Below the pieces are notes generated by a model. That model was not told where the DNA came from and made no database searches. It was given only the letters and a program-made list of their open reading frames with translations. Shown here one piece after another: positions 61,937 to 64,000 of a stretch of 64,000 nucleotides of DNA (its first letter is position 1; every line of letters begins with the position of its first letter). The position numbers and the translations under genes are program-made. The stretch comes from Maricaulis maris. Lineage in GTDB: Bacteria > Pseudomonadota > Alphaproteobacteria > Caulobacterales > Maricaulaceae. The stretch is taken from contig NZ_AP027270.1 of the NCBI RefSeq assembly GCF_036322705.1, positions 248,001 to 312,000 on the forward strand, given 5' to 3'.

Positions 61937-62716
61937 CTAGCGAAGTTCGACCGCTCGGTCATAGGCCGCGCGGGTGGTGTCGAGCAGCAGCTGATCGAGA
62001 AGGCCGTCCCGGCGCAGGGCATTGATCCCAGCCTCGGTCGTGCCTTTCTTGCTCATCACCGAATTCCGCAGCTCGGCAACATCCTCGTCCGAGCGGGTCG
62101 CCATTTCGATGGCGCCGCCAAGCGTCTCCAGGACCAGCTTGCGGGCGGTCTCCTTGGAAAAGCCGAGCGCCTGCGCAGCGGCGATATAGCTGCGAGTGAT
62201 TTCGAAGACATAGCCGGGCCCGCTGCCGGCGACGGCGGTCAGGCGGTCGAGCTCGTCTTCGTCGTCAAGCCAGATCGCGGTGCCGGTGGTCTTCGCCAGC
62301 TGGTCTGCGAGTTCGCGGTGACGGGTCTCACAGGCGGTATTGGCGTAGAGCCCGTTGACGCTGCGCCCGATCAGCGCGGGAAGGTTGGGCATGATCCGGA
62401 TGATCGGCTTGTCGCCGACAAGTCCGGCAAGGGACGCCGCAGAATAGCCCGCGGCAATCGAGACGTAACAGCCATTTTCGGCCAGCAGGCCCGTATAGGC
62501 CGGCAGGACCTCGGCGATCTGCTGTGGCTTGACTGCGATGATGATCGCATCGAAGCGGCGGCCGGCAAGGGCGTCGACACTGGCGGCGTGTTCGGTGCCC
62601 GGCGGCAGCGCGCGACCACTCCGGTTCACGGCCGTGAACCGGGCCGGCATGGCATCGAGCCATCGCCGCAGCATCGCGCCACCCATCTTTCCGCATCCTA
62701 CCAGCAGTATGTCCAT
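61937..62716 (-). CDS. proC: Pyrroline-5-carboxylate reductase
   Basis: 259 residues. The Rossmann start [18 protein letters not shown] binds [25 protein letters not shown] is the conserved P5CR block and [17 protein letters not shown] the C-terminal helical signature (normally TAxxGSGPAYxF). It catalyses the last step of proline synthesis. Upstream of proA in one unit, divergent from proB. Confidence 0.95.
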   Translation of the reverse strand: MDILLVGCGKMGGAMLRRWLDAMPARFTAVNRSGRALPPGTEHAASVDALAGRRFDAIIIAVKPQQIAEVLPAYTGLLAENGCYVSIAAGYSAASLAGLVGDKPIIRIMPNLPALIGRSVNGLYANTACETRHRELADQLAKTTGTAIWLDDEDELDRLTAVAGSGPGYVFEITRSYIAAAQALGFSKETARKLVLETLGGAIEMATRSDEDVAELRNSVMSKKGTTEAGINALRRDGLLDQLLLDTTRAAYDRAVELR

Positions 62717-63038
62717 GCCTAGCCTGCTCCGTCTTCAGGGCGTGGCGCCGGACCGGCGATCCCTCATCCCACATGAAAATGCCCGATCCGCCGTAGCGTC
62801 TCGAGCCTGTTTCTGGGGTATATAGCAACAACAATTTCGAGTTCAAATTATATATGCGGTTGTGTCTTCGGAGCCGAAAGGTCAGCGCCGCATAGAAAAA
62901 TAAGACAATTAGGTCCCGATTAACGGCTTTCAGAGAGCATTTGCTCCAAGAATGGGGTTGAAAAATTTCGAATGCTAAATATTTTGCCCGCAGGTTTTGC
63001 GCTGCACCAAAAGTTGGCGCGCTATCCAGGAGAACCGT
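62717..63038. promoter_or_regulatory. Divergent proC / proB intergenic region
   Basis: 322 bases without a gene. Two AT-rich blocks (about 62826-62860 and 62955-62995) stand out in GC-rich surroundings and probably carry the two promoters. The segment just left of proB ends with CCAGGAGAACC, its ribosome binding site. No riboswitch was recognised. Confidence 0.5.
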
Positions 63039-64000
63039 GTGAGCCAGCGTAAACGCATCGTCGTCAAGATCGGGTCCAGCCTGTTGGCCAATGACCGCCG
63101 GCTGACCCTCCGCTATGCCTTCATGAACGAGTTGCTGGCCGACATCGCGCGGCTCCGTGACGAGGGGTATGATGTTGTCCTGGCCTCTTCTGGCGCTGTC
63201 GCGCTGGGCCTGAATGCCATGCAGACCTCCCCCGAGGATGCCGGCGTGCTCGACAAGCAGGCCGCCGCGGCCTGTGGCCAGCCGCTGCTTCTCAACGCCT
63301 ACAAGCAGGTCGCCCACGAGCACGGCTTTGATATCGCCCAGATTCTGGTGACGCTGGAAGATCTCGAGGAGCGCCGCCGCTTCCTCAACACAAAGAACAC
63401 CATTCAGCGTCTGTTCGAGCGCGGCATGATGCCGATCGTCAATGAGAACGACACCGTGACGACCGAGGAAATCCGGGTCGGCGACAATGACCGCCTGGCC
63501 GCCAAGGTGGCGCAGATGATCCAGGCCGATCATCTTGTCATCCTGACCAGTATTGATGGCCTTTATGATCGCGATCCCTCGGATCCGGAAGCGCAATTCG
63601 TCGACACGATCGAGGATGTCACCGAGTATCTCGAAGTCACTTCGGGTACGAGCTCGCTCGGCTCGGGTGGCATGTTGACCAAGATCCAGGCCGCAAACCT
63701 GGCCCAGAATGCCGGGTGCACCACGCTGATCGCCGAGGGTAGGATTGACCGTCCGGTTTCGGCCGTGCTGAGCGGCGAGCGTCGCCACACCAAGTGCGTC
63801 GCCAAGGGCACGCCGGCCTCGTCGTGGGCGGTCTGGCTGACCAACCGCCTGCACCGCGCCGGCGGTCTTGTGATCACCGACGAGGCAGCCGAGGCACTGG
63901 CCACCAGCACCAGCGGCCTCAGCCGCGACTATGTCGTGAAGATCCATGGCGACTTTACCAAGGGCGATGTGCTGCACGTCTATTCGGAAAGCGGTGACGA
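63039..64000 (+). CDS. proB: Glutamate 5-kinase, cut by right window edge
   Basis: It begins at GTG 63039 after AGGAG and runs open to the window end, about 320 residues visible. The amino-acid kinase motif RIVVKIGSSLLAND, LASSGAVALGLNAM, IVNENDTVTTEEIRVGDNDRLAAKVAQ and GSGGMLTKIQAA fit ProB throughout. After about residue 275 a PUA domain begins (GGLVITDEAAEALATSTSGL). It phosphorylates glutamate as first step of proline synthesis; proline feedback is known for the family. The 3' end lies outside the window. Confidence 0.95.
   Translation, partial: MSQRKRIVVKIGSSLLANDRRLTLRYAFMNELLADIARLRDEGYDVVLASSGAVALGLNAMQTSPEDAGVLDKQAAAACGQPLLLNAYKQVAHEHGFDIAQILVTLEDLEERRRFLNTKNTIQRLFERGMMPIVNENDTVTTEEIRVGDNDRLAAKVAQMIQADHLVILTSIDGLYDRDPSDPEAQFVDTIEDVTEYLEVTSGTSSLGSGGMLTKIQAANLAQNAGCTTLIAEGRIDRPVSAVLSGERRHTKCVAKGTPASSWAVWLTNRLHRAGGLVITDEAAEALATSTSGLSRDYVVKIHGDFTKGDVLHVYSESGD

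Noticed and set aside
62328-63977. 549-codon minus-strand open frame across the proC-proB gap
   Set aside because: It covers proB antisense and the AT-rich promoter region and overlaps proC; proB and proC are certain.

Overview
The window looks like chromosome from a GC-rich, Gram-negative, aquatic alphaproteobacterium, probably of the Maricaulis/Hyphomonadaceae type. This rests on four TonB-dependent receptors (TBDRs), GPH-type sugar symporters, Entner-Doudoroff style genes (glk, eda), tight ATGA-overlapping operons and proline genes. The taxonomic guess is inference from gene content. No rRNA, tRNA or CRISPR array was seen.

Layout. 1-1264: the end of a probable carnitine-degradation pair (BKACE-type cleavage enzyme, hot-dog thioesterase). 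1245-12527: an accessory segment bounded by two directly repeated IS6-family copies (left one decayed, right one intact). It carries a LysR regulator, a TBDR and a catabolic operon (MFS symporter, acetoacetate-decarboxylase-like protein, 3-hydroxyacyl-CoA-dehydrogenase-like protein, SDR). The last gene, an esterase, is cut by an IS110-family element of the IS1111 type with subterminal inverted repeats. 12728-21533: a beta-1,3-glucan (laminarin) locus with LacI regulator, TBDR, GH16 glucanase, GPH symporter and GH3 glucosidase. 21719-31420: a divergent locus with an exported fumarase-superfamily lyase and a double TetR regulator on one side, and a TBDR, exported hydrolase, DASS carboxylate symporter and M14 lipoprotein peptidase on the other. 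31421-31876: non-coding apart from the relic of an SDR gene.

31877-37715: a LysR-controlled dabB-dabA bicarbonate-accumulation operon that ends in a cysD paralogue without cysN. 38092-40440: a large secreted orphan protein. 40795-42766: a VIT-family transporter, CbpA-type DnaJ and CbpM operon. 42988-44495: an HCCA-isomerase/DsbA-fold protein and a DUF1330 protein. 44702-46936: a secreted PPC-domain putative metalloprotease. 47031-49205: katG. 49442-52020: an OprC/NosA-like TBDR with a DUF2946 protein, probably copper-related. 52115-53992: a Kef-type antiporter. 54164-56254: an exported amidohydrolase. 56255-57016: an SDR. 57230-58836: glk-eda. 58922-62716: putP, proA and proC on the minus strand. 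63039 to the end: proB (cut by the window edge).

Functionally, most of the window is nutrient scavenging. Polymers or complexes cross the outer membrane through TBDRs, are hydrolysed by exported enzymes, and the products enter by symporters. Glucose from laminarin could feed glk and then the Entner-Doudoroff route ending at eda. The least explained parts are the IS6-bounded catabolic island, the exported-lyase locus and the dabBA-cysD operon.
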